The notes: generated from the sequence alone by a model not told the origin. 64,000 bases of DNA from Strigops habroptila (GCF_004027225.2 NC_046360.1:4762001-4826000); one strand, 5' to 3'. Positions 24,133 through 36,750 are shown, counted from the first letter of the stretch. Numbers and translations: made by a program.

Positions 24133-27100
24133 CCTGCTGCTCGTGTGAGCTGAATCATTTTAGTGGGGGGCCACTGAACACCAACCTGAGTGCAAGGAAC
24201 CAGCAGGAACATGCAGCACGGAGGTGAAGGAAAGCAGTGAGGCTGGTACAGAAATATGGTTGGAAACAAAGCTGTGGGGTGTAAGACTTGCTGTTCTGGA
24301 AGATGTGAGGAGAGGAGACAGCGACTGCTGCAGCTTCAAGGAGGAGCCAACACTTCTGCCCTCTTTCCTGGAACAAGGTCCCACCACCAACCCAGCCTGA
24401 GCTTTCCTCCTGCTGTAGCAACAGCTGTATGGCCAAAGAAGGTGTCTGGGCTGGGGCCTTTTGCTGCACCTCCAGCAACCAGCAATCCATCGCTAAAAGC
24501 AGTTGCCTGCTTTGTGGCTCTAGGCAGTTGCTCTGCTTTGAACCAGCCATGTTAGCAGCTTTAGTGGGTGTCAGGATCTCACAGAGGAAAGGCATAGTAC
24601 TGTACACGTTAACAACCTCTAGTGAAGGCAAACTAAAGACATACTTTGACTAAGCATCCTTTGCCTTAGATAATACAGTAACTCTATAGGTCTGAAATGC
24701 AGGAGATTGTCATAATCTTCCTGATATGAAGGAACACCAGTCACTGCAGACTTCATTAGTCTTCCCTTTATTCATACAGGTTGTATAAAGCTGAGAAACT
24801 TGTTTCCCTACAGATACCTCACCACCTCCTACAATCTCCAGTGTAAACCTATGCTTTTATTTTTGCATATTAAAATATTGCTCTGTCTAGTCACTGAGTC
24901 AATGCACCAAAACTCTTCCTCTCTCTTTATACTCCTCCAACCTTTTTTTCCACAGTTAGAGCCAATTAAAAGTCTGACGTGGAAGAAAGTACTTAACTAC
25001 CGCTAAGTCTGAATAGCTTCTCACTTTGAATTGCCATTAAGCTTCTTAGTAAGGCACCGTAGGTAATATTAACCTCAGTTGGAATGTGTTAAAAGGTATA
25101 GGCACTTTTCACTATCATAAATTAAACCAAATCAAATTTCCTTTTTCTCATATGGCTATTTTATGGGATTGGTGTTATTTACATTAAGCAGCTATCTAAA
25201 TGCTCAGAGTACATACTGATAGCATAAGCAGTGATTTTATTTTTTCCCCCTCTTCTGTTAATATCAAATACATTCAATTTGTTCACTGAAATACAGTTCT
25301 GGTGTTCCTAGCACTTCAAATTCAATCTGCATTAAATAAACCTCCTACTTCATAACAGGACTGAACAGTGGTCTTGGAACAATGCATGTGCAGAATTTTT
25401 AAATTACTCTCTCTAGCGTTGACAATTGCTAAGGCTGAGAAAGGAAACTGGAAGATGATTAAAGGTAATCATGCTCTCTTCTCATTGTTTCTTCAGTGAA
25501 ATTCTGAGGATTATAAGGAGCTCTAACTGCTATAGTACCTGCGAGCTTCACAACAAAATCTGCAGTATCTGACAGCATAAGGAAAAGCTACTGTTTCCTA
25601 TAATGTAGAGAACTGTTTCACTGAGAAACTAAACTCCAGGTTCTTTTAATTTGGTATCAAAAAGGAGCAAAGATGCTGAAATATTTTTTAAGCTTTCTTT
25701 TTATCAAACCTTTCCAATTAACAGAACTTGAGGAGCTAAAAATAGTGGACAAAGCAATAAACCAGCAAGATCAATGACTGGTTTGGTTTCCTCATCCAAG
25801 CAGTGAGCATAGGAAATTCAGCAGAACATGATGCTTAAATCATTGTCACCAATCAGAAGCAAAGAACACTGTAACCTTATGTGAATTAAATGACAAATGT
25901 CTGCTAACTAATATTCTAAAAAATGGTGAACACTTCAGACCTGCTACTATCCTTGTAAGTCAGAAGGTGGCTTTTATCGAAGTTTTAGAGAACATGATCG
26001 AGCCTGACACATTCTAAGAAGAAAGAAAGGGGCATTGAAAATTTCTATGCCAAGAAAAACATCCCACAGCACAGAAAGAGAAAAGACCTGCACAAAAGAT
26101 ATTTATTGTCTATGTTATTTCTAGACATGTTATGAGTATGTAGTTGATCTTGTTTCCTCTGAATGAAAGTTACTGTGTTTTGGACAAGAAAATGCAGTTG
26201 ATACTTGAAATCAGAACACCGAATGGTTTGAAGGTACAACAGATGCCATCTTAACAGAAAATTACAGAGAAGTCAAAGTCTGATTCCTACGCTGCTGATT
26301 GCAAGTTTTTGTGTCCAAGACTTATCAAATACTGTTTTATAACCCACCTAGGACAAATATGGTATGTCATCAACCTGTAGATGCCAGTGCAATATGTATA
26401 TAGGAGGGGAAGGGGAACAACACTCCTGATACAATATAAATCATTATGTCACCTGAAGTCTAAATTTCTAAGCAGAAAGTAAAATCAAGGAAGCTTAAAA
26501 AAGCTCATCCATGAGTCTTTATAAGGGTGCTTTTTGGGTTAGCAGATAGAAAACACTTCATGTACAATCTATTTCTGGCATTAAATGTGGGAGCCATAGT
26601 TCAATGGAAAGACAATTCTCAGCCTAAAATGCCAAATTTCCATCTTGGTTCTACTGACAAAAGTCCTCATGTTCTGACAGTGTGATTTATCTTTGACATT
26701 CAAGGGTTAAACAAGTATGTCTGCTTCACGCATGGCCCTATTAAACTATCAATTAGAAGTCTTACAATTTGCTGAATAGATGCAGCCTAGAGCATCAAAG
26801 ATTAGCCATAGAGCTAGAAGTTCAATCTCTTTCTCTCTGGGCATCTTTAAGTTTCTTTTTTTACTAACTAACTCCTGCTGGCAAAGGTGTTCAAAAAAGC
26901 AGGGAACACTGACAGAAGAGTTATGTGGAGAGCTTTCTGCCTTGATCTGCTTAATCTAAATAAAACACATGACTTCAGGAAATTGAGCTGCTTTTCGTAA
27001 CCACAAAGTCTGATGTATCTGCTACTAAGGAGGGAAGTGCAGACGGACCTACACACTCCCTCATGAGTTTCTATTGATCTCAAGGGATGTTATGAAGCAT

Positions 27101-27551
27101 ATGTCATAACTGTGGATGTCAGAGGCTGCTGAACTGTGGTCTTCAGACCACAAATATTTAATGGAAACTAATAAATAGTCTGTGGCTCATCTGTAGAGTC
27201 ATATTGCCTTTCATTTTTAATTAAAAGTCTCATGGTGACAATGATGGTGGTTTCTGCAAGAAATGTTCAGGGCTGATTGTAGTCCATTGATCCAATGAAC
27301 TGGTTCTCTAAAGCTTCTTGGGTTAAGTTCTTCCGTCACTTTAACCCCCTACCCTCAACGCCAGTGATTTCTAAGGGACTGGTGACACTTCGAAATCAAA
27401 ATACAACAGCGTTCCTTCTATTTCTGCCCTGGTGTTCATGTAAATGAGTCTGGAGACATATTTACTGAGGGCTCAGCATGGACGATTATCACTCTTTTCT
27501 GCTTCTTCTTATAAAGTAACTTGGTGATTTTCAGGTTCACATAAATAATGA

Positions 27552-27620
27552 GATAGAATCATGAAGTAATTAAGTTTGAAAGAGACCTCTGGAGGCCATC
27601 TAACACAAGCCCCTGAGATA
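27552..27620 (-). mobile_element. CR1 LINE 3' end fragment
   Basis: ATAGAATCATGAAGTAATTA followed by AAGTTTGAAAGAGACCTCTGG and GGCCATCTAACACAAGCCCC is a diverged copy of the inverted 3' end of avian CR1. Similarity fades after about 27620, as in the usual 5'-truncated insertions. Confidence 0.8.
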
Positions 27621-27724
27621 TAAGAGTCTTATCTAAGGTGGTTCCACTGTTTCTGCAGAGAACTGGAATGCCCTGGTATAAGAACTTTGTAGCCTATTGC
27701 ATGCCTAGTAATCAATTAATGTAC

Positions 27725-27729
27725 AATAA
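27725..27729. repeat. Target-site duplication, left copy (AATAA)
   Basis: The five bases immediately before the LTR match the five immediately after it (28262-28266). A 5-bp duplication is the length expected for ERVL-type integration. AATAA is low in complexity, so chance identity is possible. Confidence 0.6.
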
Positions 27730-28261
27730 TGTTGTGGTTTAACCCCAGCTGTGACATAAGAACAGTTTAATAATTGAAATAAAGTAAAATATAATAATAA
27801 TAATAATGATAATAATGATGATAATAACATCATCATGAAGAAAAGGGGAGAGAGAGAGGAATAAAACCCAAGAAAAAGAACACCTTGCATTGTATTGTAT
27901 TGCGATGCACAATACAATTGCTCACCATCCGCTGACTGATGCCCAGACCATTCCCAAGCAGCGATCGGCCCCTTCCAGCCAACTCCCCCCAGTTTCTATA
28001 CTGAGCATGATGTTCTGTGGAATGGAATATCCTTTTGGCCAGCCCAGGTCAGCTGTCCCGGCTGTACTCCCTCCTGGCTTCTGTGCCCCTCCTCACTGGC
28101 AAGCCATGAGAAGCTGAAAAGTCCTTCATTTAGAGTAAGCACTGCTCAGCAACAACTAAAACATCAGTGTGTTATCAACATTATTCTCATCGTAAAGCCA
28201 AAACACAGCATTGTACTGGCTACTAAGAAGAAAAATAACTATCCCAGACAAAACCAGGACA
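27730..28261 (-). mobile_element. Complete solo LTR of an endogenous retrovirus, ERVL-type, sense on minus strand
   Basis: The 532-base element starts TGTTGTGGTTTAACCCC and ends AAACCAGGACA on the plus strand. It reads TGTCCTGGTTTTGTCTGGGA at its sense start on the minus strand, with the TG...CA ends of LTRs. I recognise this as a family very common in neoavian genomes. Minus-strand landmarks are a degenerate TATA segment (AGTATAGAAAC, near 27992-28002) and an ATTAAA polyadenylation signal (27766-27771). An ATA-rich microsatellite (27793-27830) is also characteristic of the family. No gag, pol or env sequence adjoins it, and matching 5-bp flanks indicate a single LTR left after recombination between two LTRs. 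Confidence 0.9.
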
Positions 28262-28266
28262 AATAA
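28262..28266. repeat. Target-site duplication, right copy (AATAA)
   Basis: It pairs with 27725-27729 across the solo LTR. Confidence 0.6.
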
Positions 28267-28518
28267 AAAGGCTGCACAGTGAACACTGTATAGGGAAGTG
28301 AATTTTGAAAATTTTTCATTTTCTGGAGGCAGTCATAAGTTATGACTTACTTGTAAAATGTTTCATTTTATGATAATTTAGGGACTTGGAGGAAGTATAT
28401 GAAAGTAAATAGGTAAATCAAAATATAGAAGAAGGTCTGTAGAATCTTCAGAAGTGCCCAGAGGCTGCAACAGTTTCTGCAGCACGTGCGTATGTTCCTC
28501 AAAACCTGTTTAGATGGG

Positions 28519-28758
28519 TATAGAATCATAGAATCAATCAGGTTGGAAAAGACCTTTAAGATAATCAATTCCAACCTTTACCCCAGCATTGCCAAGTCCA
28601 TCACTAAACCACGTCACTAAGTGTCTTATCTACACGGTTTTTGAACACTTCCCAGAGATGTTGATTCCACCACTTCCCTGGGCAGCCTGTTCCAATACCT
28701 GATCACCATTTTGGTGAAGAAATTTTTACTATCTTGATCTGTTAGGTACCTAAACTGC
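28519..28758 (-). mobile_element. CR1 LINE 3' end, about 240 bp
   Basis: The plus strand shows the inverted CR1 3' end in its usual order: ATAGAATCATAGAATCAATC, GGTTGGAAAAGACCTTTAAG, CACTTCCCTGGGCAGCCTGTTCC and GGTGAAGAAATTTTTACT. The element is 5'-truncated near 28758, followed by a T/G-rich stretch. The GGTTGGAAAAGACCTTTAAGAT variant is the form I associate with Neoaves rather than Galliformes. Confidence 0.92.
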
Positions 28759-29498
28759 CTTTTTTAATGCTTCTCTAGTTCTGTTGGGGTTTCTTGTTTG
28801 TTTGTGTTTGGGATTTTTTTGTTTTCTGGGTTTTGTATTTTTTTTTTTAATATAATCTGTCCTAACACAAAGGAGAGTCAGCATTCAGCATTATTACTAA
28901 AATGACAGCTTTATCTAAAATGTTGTGACAAACCTATTTGTTGTCAAATTGATTTGATTGGGAAAGAAAAAAAAAAACAAACAGGCAGAAGTAACATCTA
29001 AAAATTCCTATTCCTTGCTAGATCATTATTAATTTTTAAGCAGGACATTTAATTGCATCTTCACTGATTTACAACATTGGACACAGTAATCAAACAGCTC
29101 CTAAAGCAATCTGACGTATTAGACTCCTGTAAGACTGTATTCGTTTTGCAACGTTTTCTTTATAAGTAATATATATGCATTAGGTTGGAACATTATCCTC
29201 ATTAGCCTAGGGGACTGTTGAAAAGCAGTAGTTGTATGAAAGATTGAATTTCAGCATTTCAGGTCCTATTATGCTAGGTAATTAAATGAGAACCTCTGCT
29301 AATTGTACTGCATCAAAGACTGACAATGGCTAGGAAGAAATGGCATGTTCCATTCATTAAGCAAGGATAATATGCTTGTTATGACCAAATAATCCGTCAT
29401 GATCAGAGAATGATCCGAAAATTGTTTATCTGTATGCTACATTAACGAGACTTAGCGCTTTCATATTGCTCTTGAGTACCAGATGCACTGGAAGAAAT

Positions 29499-29590
29499 CG
29501 CAAGCCTATCTTCTGCTCTGGCTGCTCCCTTCGGCGCGACGCTGGAAGCGGCGGCTGATGCGCGAGGGGGCACTGCTCGCACTGCAAACG
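29499..29590. promoter_or_regulatory. Isolated CpG-dense patch
   Basis: Ten CpG dinucleotides fall within about 60 bases (29532-29590), including the cluster TTCGGCGCGACG, inside DNA that is otherwise CpG-poor and AT-rich. It is too short for a classical CpG island. An unmethylated enhancer, a minor promoter, or a young inserted fragment would each explain it. No TATA box or coding exon is apparent. Confidence 0.35.
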
Positions 29591-32316
29591 CAACCACTGG
29601 CCTTTCACAAAGCCAGAGGAAGGCTGGAAAAGCTCCCTGGGATTCCAAACCTTACAACAAACCTCACTCACAAGAACTCAGAGCTTAAAAGTTATTTCTC
29701 TTAACTCCTGTTCAGATGCTGTAACTCAGTTACAATTGCCCGAGAACATAGATTAATACTATATTTGCATGTACAGTCACAACAGATCTGGTATACAGAT
29801 CTGGTAAGTAGAATACAACTCTAGGGTCTAATAATTGTTACCACATGTTTAAAGTAATGGTTGAACTCAAGTTAAGTGTCACAGGGTTCACCGGGATTAG
29901 CAATTTATCCTGGGCACAGCACTTTGAAGTAGCTATCCCTTTTCAGAATGCAACCTGCAACAGATGTGTCTTGGGTATTTCAAAGCTTTAACTTCAAGCA
30001 AATCAAAATATGCAGTAAGTGACAAATACCTTTGAAATGCATTGTATCTGAGAAAATTTTTGTTTTGTAAGTACATACATATTAAGACAACTAATTCACA
30101 CTACAGAAAAAATACTAGAGCGATTCATGATACACATATTTAAAGCTTATCAAGACATCTTGATTTACTTCACTTTATCCATACAGATATGAGAGAAGGA
30201 ATAAGAAAGATCAGGAACACTTGTGGATGAATTGTTCCAGAAGTTATTCATATAAGTAAATGCTACAGTACATACATGTGAAAAACACTGTGTAAGACAC
30301 AGGCATTATTGTTTACAGACTTCTATGGCAATAGAAACTAGAGATCATAATTAGCCCATCATGGTCCTTCCTAAGAGTATGTAGCATCAGGTCATAATAC
30401 TTGGATAAAACAGAGAAACAAAGAGAATAAACATTACAGATGGAAAAATCAGGGATTTCAGTGTTTGTTATATGAAAACAAATACTTAGTCTTGGCTCTG
30501 TTCAAATTCTGCTCACATTTGCTTCCCAAAAATGATGAACTTATATTTGCATTTTATGTCTCTGGAAGCGAATAGTCCCAAATGCTGCTGGTAATTAGAA
30601 TATTTTCTACGAGTGTGGACATCTTGAAAATATTACAATTATAGTCATCACAGTTTTGGAATTTAAAAAGATAAGGAACATGTCATCATTGTTTATGTAT
30701 AAAAACACTGGTATTTGGCCTTAGAATAGACACCAGATTTGTGGATGCTCGAAATTGTAGATGGCTTCAAAAACAACTGGAGAAATTCAGGGGAGAAAAA
30801 TCCACCACAGACAACAATACAATTGTTGACTCTGGAATTCTCTGAGCTTCAAATCTTCAAACCCTGGGAAAGGACTATCACGGCACACTTGCCCTCTTGT
30901 ACTCTTCCCAAGGCATCCAGTTTTGGCCACTGACAGAAACAATCTAGGTGAAACTTTGGTCTGATTCAGTGCAGCTAGTATTATTATAGAAATTCTTAGC
31001 AAATTGAGGAAGAAAGATCTGATTCTTAAAAAATTTCAGTCATTGAAAATTTTGGAAAAGCTTTTGTATGCACATAGAGTTTTTTGGGGTTTTTTTTAAT
31101 GTAAGTGCAGAAAATTAAATTTGCATCTGGCCAATGGCATGACTTTTCTATAGCTGATGTGCCAGGTGAAGCCTTTGCAACCAGAAAGTAAAATGTTGAA
31201 AAGATTTACAGATCCCTATATGCTTTTTATCAAATGCCCCATTTTAAATGATATGCCCTTTACCTTGTAGTTGCTTTCCTGGATCTGTTTCCAAGAAGCT
31301 TCTCACTGACAAATTTGGCAAAGGGAGGAGTTGAAGGAAAGATACTTCCCATATGTCACTAAACTTCATTTTGACAGCAGTGTTGAATGGTAGGACAGAA
31401 GGCCATATATTTAATCCCTTTGATATCAGTGATTTGAATATCATAACTGGGTTTTTTATGTACTCAGTTGTATTTTGAGAAGCGGTCTTCTGGTCAAAAA
31501 GCCATATCTTCAGATCTAAATCTGAAGGGTATACAAATATTTGATCCATGCAATAGATACATACTGTGTATCTTTGCTTACAGTCATGAGTATAGAAACT
31601 AGGGAAGACCACAGTGACTAGGTGAGCTGGCTCCTTTGCAAATAATGGTATCTCGTGATCCTAAGTCCTTGTTAAAAATGTCAACCAAGAAGATGACAAT
31701 GGCAGGCACTATGGCAGAAAAATTAATTTTGGAGGTACTGAATATAAACCCATGCCATGCTGTCTGCATGCAGCACAAATAAATAACTAAGAGATGCAAG
31801 TTATATCTCTATTTCAAGGATAAATGCTGACAGTGAAGCATAATAAAATCACTTTAAATGGCAATACTCCTAACTGCAAAACAAAGAATAGAAGACAGAA
31901 GAGAGACGATAATTCACCCAGGTACAAGGGTGGCACAAAACTGAATGTTGAACATTTTTTTCACTCTATTCCTTTACGTGACCTCAGATTTCTGGCAGGA
32001 TTTGGGGTGCACCACTCTCCCGTTCTGTCTCTTGGAATCTTGGAATATGGAATATTGCTCCATATACACAGAACAGTACAGAACACAGTTTTGGTACAGA
32101 TACTCTGAACTGGCCGTGATCACATTCCAAGGATTTTAAATTCTATATTTGAAGAAAATGGGTTAAGAAAAGTATAATTCTGAATAATTACAAATGAGTG
32201 AGCAGAGAGGCATACATTAAATGAGAAAGCTACTTATTCAGCTAGTCTTATTAATTTTATAGTATGGTAGAATATATATGTAGGTTTTTTCCATGTACTT
32301 GATGAAACTATTTGGT

Positions 32317-32405
32317 GTCATTATCCCATTATACATATAAAGACATTGAGGGATCGAGGAGGTGACTTGTTTAAGGTTGCACTGAAAGCCAGAGTCATTT
32401 ATATG
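32317..32405 (+). repeat. MIR SINE fragment (ancient)
   Basis: TCATTATCCCATTATACATA, then GAGGTGACTTGTTTAAGGTTGCAC, follows the MIR core (ATTATCCCCATTTTACAGAT...GGTTAAGTGACTTGCCCAAGGTCACAC) in order with the divergence expected of an element older than the bird-mammal split. Confidence 0.65.
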
Positions 32406-35400
32406 ATATAGTGCCAAGGATAACAATACATGGCAAGCTACAACAGAGAACAAGTTAAATGGACCTCTGCGTAGTAGACATAGTGTTAAATGATCACATT
32501 CAAAACAGCTTGCATGTATCAAGGACAATCTATGGTTTGGGCTAAATTAGAGAGTAGTGGTCAAATACTAGTTTGCATTACAAAATTATTAAAATCAAGA
32601 TTACAGGCTGCAACGTCTATTATACTCACTTATGTCATGAGTGCTAAACTGCTGGCAACATCCCAACATCTGTTTCCTAAAGTTCTATCAGATTATTCCT
32701 TCTGACACACTTACGCTTCCAGTCCAGTCTTAGGGCTGGTTGACAGATTTTTGATTTTCTTTTGTTACTGAAAGTCTACATAGCACAAAATTTGGTCATT
32801 TTTTGCCCCCAAAACCCCCACATTTTCACATTAAGAAAAAAATGTGTAAAATCTTGCACTTCAACTAATTTCCATTTTGTGATGAATGTTATACATCATC
32901 ATGCTCAGTATAAGACAACTTTATAGCTTTTCATTCTCTAACAAAGAAATAGCAATTTGGATACCTGTAAGTACCTGTTGTAACACTCAATCACCTACAC
33001 AATATGTTATTCCTCAAAGTATCTGATCATGTTTTCATCCGAGAAATGCTGGTGAGATATATTTGCCATACAGAACTTCTACATGGATGCAATATGTGCA
33101 TTGACAAAATACAAATTGTACAAAAGACCTCAATGCCTGCATACAGGTTGGAAAGTTCCACTATCAATTGCTATCTGCACACACCGATATGAGCTTTGAG
33201 TTGATGGATTTTTTTCTGCTTTAATTTTTTAACATTGGGTCAGATAATTGTGTCATGTGACCTCAACGCTGCGGGTGGTGGTGTGAGAAACTTCAATGTG
33301 GGTTGCATTTTCAGCCTAACGTACACTGTATGGTACTTTTGAAAATTTTAGGAAGGTGGCTGATGCCAAGATGTCAGCTTTGGCCTACTGTCACTCTATT
33401 TGTTTCTGATCATGTTCCTTATTTCCTTACACTTACTGCACGGATGCTACATGTACGACCGCAAATTTCAGTTTTGCCTATTACAAGTCACAAAAGCCTA
33501 TAAAGACTTCAAAACTTAAACTCCTGAGATTCCTTCAGAGAAACAAAGTCATGTATCTACATTAAAAGTACCTGTTGGTGAAATACTTACTACAAGTAAA
33601 AATGAAAACCAACAAAAAAATTGTGACAAAATCTATAAAAAATTAAGTTACACGCTATTCAAAATGAAGTTCGTACTGTTCATTCATTATATTCAAGACA
33701 AATACCTTGACATATTATTTTTAGTATGTGCTGAACTGTAGGGTTAAATTACTGCTAAAAATCACCAGAAACAAGAATACCTAACTGATTACCCCTGCTC
33801 ACACGAGTAACCCTTTATTGAAGTAAGACTTGGTCTTGGAAATGAAATTTCCATAAACTTCAGTGATAACAGAATTGAACTCTTAGGACTAAATCCATAT
33901 TCACTGATGTTATATAGTTTCTGCAAATTAACTTTTTTTACTTCAACTGTATAATCTGAGGAGTAGCATAATAATCAACATGAATAAAATGACAGAACCT
34001 AACTTTAAACATAGAAAATTATGCTGGAACAATAAAACATCACAGAAATCCAAATTGATTCAGGATTACACATAATTTAAAATATACAGATAAGTTGGAT
34101 TTTATCAAAGGTAGGTAATGACATTTTCCATATTTTTTTAATCTCAGTGTTGCAGTTTCCTTTTTCCGGACTCCATATATACTCTCCCTTGCCTTCAGAC
34201 ACACTCCTCTGATTTTGTGCTTGGTGTTACTTAGGCTGTTGTTATAAATTGTTCACAGCAACCCATATTTCCATTATAAATGTATTTAGAAATAAATTAA
34301 GCTGGGTTCTTTGAATGTGAGTGTGATTTCTACATTTAACTCCTTTGGTTTCCTTCAAAAATGCCAGCCTAAGCAAACCATGGGCATAGCTTCTATTGAA
34401 AATTCTGGTACTGAAATATTGTACCTACAATGACTACAAATAAAATTTCAAATGAATAAAAATAGCTATAGCATCACCTATTCTGTACAGACTTCTTTAC
34501 CATATTTATTAGCTTGTTATCTGATTTCTATCTCTTATCCATGAAAGTCTTTGCCAATGGATTCTACATGCAACTTCCAAAACTTTCTTCAGAGCATGTT
34601 ACAGAAATAATAGACGTTCCAGTTCAGATTTGATGAATAGGACATAACCTACTTCAAAGGATCTCCCAATAATCTCCTATCCCATCTAACTTAGATCATA
34701 TTGAAATTTTCTTCACAATTCAAAGTAGACAAATGTTGGTAGCTTACAAATGGTGATAGGATTGGGTTTTGGTCCCTTAGTAAAAGTTGCCTTGGAAAGA
34801 AATAGCATTTGTCTCCACTGTATCTGCTTTCTCTTATAAATCAGACAAATCGTATACACACATTATCAAAAAATTCAAGTGCAGGATATAAATGTTTGTT
34901 AGATGCTGCATTTCACTGTTGACTGCTGAATTTTTATATTTTAGCTCATCTAACAAGTATCTGTGGTGTCTAGCAGAATTAACAATCAAGCAGAAGAGAC
35001 TAAAGCTGTTACACATTTCTGAATGAGCTTTTCACTGAGAATTGCTCCTTTACACTTTTGTGAGGAAAAAATATGTTAAAATCACATCCATATGATATCC
35101 TCTTTCTACTTTTTCAACATTTAGCTGCTACTACCAGTAAAATCCAGTAAACCAGCACAGTACAAAACATATTCCTCGCAAAGTTCCTCCTAAGAAATCT
35201 CTGTGTTAGAGCAGCCTTTCTTGACCTAGCCTATCAAACTGAGAATAACTTCTTGCATGATGTTCTTAAAGTCAGCCAAACTGTTTTACTCCTTTTATTT
35301 AGGTAATATGTAATGATAAACGTTGACACCTGTTTCAGTAACACCACAGATTAAGTAACACCCTCACTAACTTTGGTTGATTAGCCATCCATTGAGAACT

Positions 35401-36445
35401 GGCTGTATTTGCCTGAAGAATCAGAGACTAATTTCTCAGGATAAAAGCAGCAGGTTGTAAAACAAGTCACCATTTTAAGGTGTTGCTTTGTCAGAGTAAG
35501 GGTTGTTTCTCTGTTTATTTGGTTTCTGCACTCAGTACTTTTTACGCTAAAATACTTCAAATACTCAATACTAAACTGCACTTTGCTTGCTGTATGCCAA
35601 AGCTTGTTGAAAGTATGCTTACTATTGGGCCACAAATATGTGCACTTTTTTGCCACAAGAAGCAGGAAGGAATGCCAGCTGAAGTTATACAGGATACCTA
35701 TGTGAAAGTATCAAATTAAATGAATAGGGTTACTAATATGGCCTTTGAATTATGTTTGGAAGCTGGAACCAAAGAACCGTGCAAAAGGAAGAGAAAAACC
35801 AAGAGGATGAGCAGGCAATGACAGGGCTGGAGCTGAGTGAAATACAGGTGGGTGAAGCTATTTTCTTCATTTTAGGGCTTGCAGTAGGTTTCCCTCTCTC
35901 TGGAGGGAAGCATTTGCACACAATAAAGTCTTGTGTTTCAGTAAGGCTCTCTTATTTTGGTTTTCTGTTTTTAATACGTGTTTCTCTACAGGAAGACTTA
36001 AGAGAGCGGGAGTGCAGAAGCGGGTGGTAGGCTCAGTGATGGTTCCTCATGTCGGGGAGGGATTCCTCCTCAGGGCCAGCCGTTCCTTCGCTCCCGCGCC
36101 CCAGTCCCGATCTCCACCCCCAACCTGGCTAGCTCGCACCCCACACCAGGGCTCCCCTCTCTCCTGCCATATCGGCTTGACCACAGTCCTTCCTCCCTTC
36201 CCATCCCCGGCGCTCCAGAGCGGGTGTCTCACCTCCTCAGCCTCCTCCCGCGGGTCCCGCTCCCCGCCTCGCCGGGGTCAGCCCGTCCCCTCAGCGCTTT
36301 CCCGCCCCGCGCTGAGGGCGGCCGTAGGTAGGGCTCCCCCCGCCCGCGCTCCCTCTCTTGCGCGAGCGCCAACGGCCGCGGCTCGCGCTCAGCGGTCCCC
36401 CCCCCCCTCACTCCCCCTTCCCTCCCGCCCTCCTCTGAGGGGAAA

Positions 36446-36464
36446 GTGTGTGTGTGTGCGCGCG
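36446..36464. repeat. Alternating TG/CG tract, Z-DNA prone
   Basis: About seven TG dinucleotides run directly into CGCGCG. Uninterrupted alternating pyrimidine-purine sequence, especially with CG, is the classical substrate for left-handed DNA. It lies upstream of the signal-peptide exon within the CpG island. Confidence 0.7.
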
Positions 36465-36655
36465 TCTGCTGCCGGCCCCGAGATAAAGGCACCGGGAAGC
36501 GGAGCCGCAGCGGGCTGGAGCCGCAGCGGAGGGCGCTCGGGTTGAGCCGGGCGGGCGAGCTAGCCCCGCCGGCTCCCGGACCTTTCCCCGCCCGCTCGAA
36601 AAGTTTTGCCCGGGGAGCGCGGCGGTGCTGGGGCACCCCTCAGCCTCCGCCCGCC

Positions 36656-36688
36656 ATGGGCGCTGCTCCCCCGGTCCGCCGGCGCTAG
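36656..36688 (+). CDS. Upstream ORF 1, 10 codons
   Basis: It encodes MGAAPPVRRR then TAG. The start context CCGCCATGG is essentially a perfect Kozak sequence. If the transcription start lies upstream, scanning ribosomes should meet it before the main start at 36913. The peptide has no known function. Confidence 0.45.
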   Translation: MGAAPPVRRR

Positions 36689-36750
36689 GGCAGGGCGCTG
36701 AGGGAAGAAGACGCGGGCGTGCGGTGCTGAGGGGAAGGAGCGGAGCCGGC

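Larger units (their letters stand above)
21179..27551. other. AT-rich stretch; minus-strand protein-like text at 21.5-23.6 kb, no assigned gene
   Basis: Most of this stretch is unstructured. The minus strand carries protein-like open text at 21495-22059, in two frames, and at 23299-23555. A 17-base T run at 24116-24132 is followed by a locally GC-richer block (24150-24640) with open frames on both strands, which is what raised GC alone would give. From about 24650 to 27551 I see no gene, RNA gene or repeat I can name. Confidence 0.5.
28762..35990. other. AT-rich upstream flank of the CpG-island gene
   Basis: No gene could be supported. It contains one MIR fragment (32317-32405), an isolated CpG-dense patch (29499-29590) and a 13-bp tandem repeat of ACAGATCTGGTAT near 29782. 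Minus-strand open frames at 31244-31612 and 31599-31799 read as plausible protein text but match no family I know. Distal regulatory elements of the downstream gene would be expected here but cannot be located by reading. Confidence 0.5.

Noticed and set aside
24155..24631. 158-codon minus-strand frame overlapping plus-strand frames of 99 and 74 codons, next to a T17 run; considered as a retrocopy with poly(A).
   Set aside because: Raised G+C lowers stop frequency on both strands here. No target-site duplication was found around the tract, and the text has no recognisable family.
26586..26655. tRNA-like text (GGGAGCCATAGTTCAATGG ... GGTTCTAC) considered as a tRNA gene or tRNA-derived SINE.
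   Set aside because: There is no proper B box (GGTTCGAATCC), the arms do not pair convincingly, and there is no SINE tail.
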